Source: Patescibacteria group bacterium UBA6102 (GTDB lineage: Bacteria > Patescibacteriota > Minisyncoccia > Minisyncoccales > UBA5738). Taken from it: a stretch of DNA of 11,957 nucleotides. This document shows, one piece after another, positions 10,920 to 11,957 of this stretch (its first letter is position 1; each line of letters begins with the position of its first letter). The stretch lies in the NCBI GenBank assembly GCA_002423555.1, contig DIWQ01000002.1, positions 8,137-20,093 of the forward strand, written 5' to 3'. A program made the position numbers and the translations under genes. Below the pieces are notes generated by a model. It saw only the letters and a list, made by a program, of their open reading frames with translations, had not been told where the DNA came from and searched no databases.

Positions 10920-10957
10920 CGGACATTCCAACATTCTTGAGAATGTAAGGATGTCCG
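10920..10957. repeat. hairpin with 17-base arms downstream of the alkyltransferase gene
   Basis: CGGACATTCCAACATTC (10920-10936), loop TTGA, GAATGTAAGGATGTCCG (10941-10957): 17-base arms with three unmatched positions, one of them a possible G-T pair. No T-run follows on either strand. It sits just after the stop of the alkyltransferase gene (minus) and of the plus-strand remnant, so a role as mRNA 3' end structure is possible. Confidence 0.6.
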
Positions 10958-10975
10958 CTAATAGTTAAAAGGCAA

Positions 10976-11242
10976 TTAAAGTTTTTCTTTTTTTAACAAT
11001 TCCGCTTTCTTTCGCTTCCCTCGGTTCCATCCTCCGGGATTTCCGTCCGAGCGCACGACGCGATGGCAAGGTATGGCGGGATCATAATTGCCGTGCAATA
11101 TATTGCCCACCGCGCGATAAGCTTTCGGACTTCCGGCTTTTTCGGCCACCGTTTTGTAAGTCAAAGTTTTCCCTCGGGGAATTTTTTTGACAGTTTCAAA
11201 AACTTTGCCGCGAAAAGATTTTTCGGAGAGTTTCGTTTTCAT
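10976..11242 (-). CDS. O6-alkylguanine-DNA alkyltransferase, single DNA-binding domain form
   Basis: An 88-residue protein equal to the C-terminal domain of MGMT/Ogt alkyltransferases, which move an alkyl group from O6-alkylguanine in DNA onto their own cysteine. Visible are FRGKVFETVKKIPRGKTLTYKTVAEKAG (9-37, winged helix), the arginine-finger region YRAVGNIL (42-49), GNYDPAIPCHRVV with active-site C59 and H60, GNPGGW (67-72), and a C-terminal Glu (E86) in the place of the catalytic Glu. The N-terminal ribonuclease-like domain is absent. Because the motif is PCHRV and not PWHRV, it is a potential repair enzyme and not an ATL-type non-enzymatic protein. The ATG at 11242 has no SD; a weak TACCAT box eleven bases upstream of the ATG could give a nearly leaderless mRNA. 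The gene stands alone. Confidence 0.88.
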   Translation of the reverse strand: MKTKLSEKSFRGKVFETVKKIPRGKTLTYKTVAEKAGSPKAYRAVGNILHGNYDPAIPCHRVVRSDGNPGGWNRGKRKKAELLKKEKL

Positions 11243-11336
11243 ATGTTATGGTATCATTCCGGAATTCCCGGCGCAATCAGACCCGCCGCGTAAAATGCAA
11301 TCATAAAAATTGGCCGGGCATTGCCGGACAAAACAA

Positions 11337-11360
11337 AAAAGCTCCCTTGCGGGAGCTTTT
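11337..11360. terminator. intrinsic terminator after the DUF11-type surface protein gene
   Basis: AAAAGCTCCC, loop TTGC, GGGAGCTTTT: a perfect 10-bp stem. On the minus strand, which carries the gene ending at 11380, it continues into TTTTTT, so it terminates that gene 20 bases after its stop. The plus-strand side has four T residues only. Confidence 0.8.
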
Positions 11361-11379
11361 CAAATTCCGGAGTCGCGCG

Positions 11380-11957
11380 CTACATTCCTTTCCGGATGGC
11401 CGCGATCTTTTCGCGCAGGATTGCGCGCGGATCGCGTTTGGGATCAATGATTTGGGTCTTTGTCACCCAGGCCAGGCAGAGAATCGCCGCGGCCAGGCCG
11501 AGGCCCAGTCCCGCCAGGGTTTGATTGTCAAACCCGGTGGAAATGGTGGTCGCGCCCATCACCGCCTGGCGGTTGACCGCCACCGCGGCGCTGGAGTTGG
11601 CGGACTTGCCGTCGGCGGTAACCGTGGCCACGTTGGTTAACGTGGTTTGGCCATAGACGAAGCTGGCTTCATTGGCCACGGTGGCGGTGTAGGCGATCGT
11701 TTTGGTTTGCCCGGAAACGATCGTGCCCAGACTGATGCCCGAGGACAAACTGCCGTTGGCGGCGATGCCGTCCACCCGCAGGTCGCGGATGTTGGTGATG
11801 CCGGCGGGTACCGCGTCGGTAACCGTCACATTATTGGCGGTGCCGCCGATGCCGGCAACGACGATGCGGTAAGCCACGGTGTTTAACGGATTGGCGCTCA
11901 CCGTGCCCTGATAGCCCGTTCCCAATGAGAGGTTGCTCACGGTCTTGGTGATGCTCA
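11380..11957 (-). CDS. DUF11-type surface protein with C-terminal membrane anchor, partial (N-terminal part beyond right edge)
   Basis: 191 residues are visible up to the TAG stop; the frame is open through the right edge. The visible part starts SITKTVSNLSLGTGYQGTVSANPLNTVAYRIVVAGIGGTANNVTVTDAVPAGI in segments typical of DUF11 (conserved repeat, Ig-like) domains of bacterial surface proteins. It goes on with GISLGTIVSGQTKTIAYTATVAN and TTLTNVATVTADG. A spacer with VMGATTISTGFDNQ leads to one membrane helix (TLAGLGLGLAAAILCLAWV) and a basic cytoplasmic tail (DPKRDPRAILREKIAAIRKGM). The protein is thus anchored at its C-terminus with the Ig-like part outside. The gene is clearly richer in G+C than the heat-shock genes. 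A GTG at 11940 is not taken as the start, because homologous domain sequence continues before it. Confidence 0.82.
   Translation of the reverse strand, partial: SITKTVSNLSLGTGYQGTVSANPLNTVAYRIVVAGIGGTANNVTVTDAVPAGITNIRDLRVDGIAANGSLSSGISLGTIVSGQTKTIAYTATVANEASFVYGQTTLTNVATVTADGKSANSSAAVAVNRQAVMGATTISTGFDNQTLAGLGLGLAAAILCLAWVTKTQIIDPKRDPRAILREKIAAIRKGM

Noticed and set aside
11248..11886. Plus-strand frames opposite the DUF11-type gene
   Set aside because: They are antisense shadows of a GC-rich gene whose minus-strand frame has clear Ig-like domain, anchor helix and tail.

Overview
The window looks like a chromosomal piece of a Candidate Phyla Radiation (Patescibacteria, Parcubacteria-like) bacterium. 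The pointers are indirect: a DUF3467 gene inside the heat-shock cluster, a one-domain alkyltransferase, a DUF11-type surface protein with a single C-terminal anchor, a secreted Cys-rich protein ending in a 'TRAEIL..' helix, almost no Shine-Dalgarno (SD) sequences, and AT-rich spacers filled with imperfect inverted repeats. No rRNA or marker gene fixes the taxonomy. Every protein gene recognised is on the minus strand; the only plus-strand gene is a tRNA.

Layout, left to right. 1-314: start of a TspO/MBR membrane protein, cut by the window edge. 315-869: gene-free, with a hairpin, a perfect 13-bp palindrome and the first copy of a highly structured repeat element of about 185 bp. 870-940: tRNA-Lys(TTT), then a bidirectional terminator. 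1056-3431: a 791-residue secreted beta-helix and Cys-rich protein. 3501-3684: the second, better preserved element copy, with 19-bp terminal inverted repeats. 3716-3740: terminator of the heat-shock cluster. 3789-9569: heat-shock cluster, read right to left as hrcA, grpE, a DUF3467 gene, hsp20, dnaK, dnaJ. 9716-9760: promoter of the cluster with a CIRCE-like operator over its -35 box. 9795-10725: two overlapping orphan genes with strong SD sequences. 10976-11242: single-domain O6-alkylguanine-DNA alkyltransferase. 11380-11957: C-terminal part of a DUF11-type anchored surface protein.

How it works together: HrcA is inferred to repress its own promoter through the CIRCE-like site, so the repressor, the DnaK/DnaJ/GrpE machine, the small heat-shock protein Hsp20 and the DUF3467 protein would be induced together. 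The six genes are far apart for an operon (110-290 bp), and each spacer, plus the 5' leader, carries a long imperfect inverted repeat of simple AT-rich words. No intrinsic terminator is visible until 3716-3740.

The signals least explained by known features are the two structured MITE-like elements flanking the tRNA and secreted-protein genes, the inverted repeats in all cluster spacers, the shortened HrcA, and the SD-bearing orphan pair in an otherwise SD-poor window.
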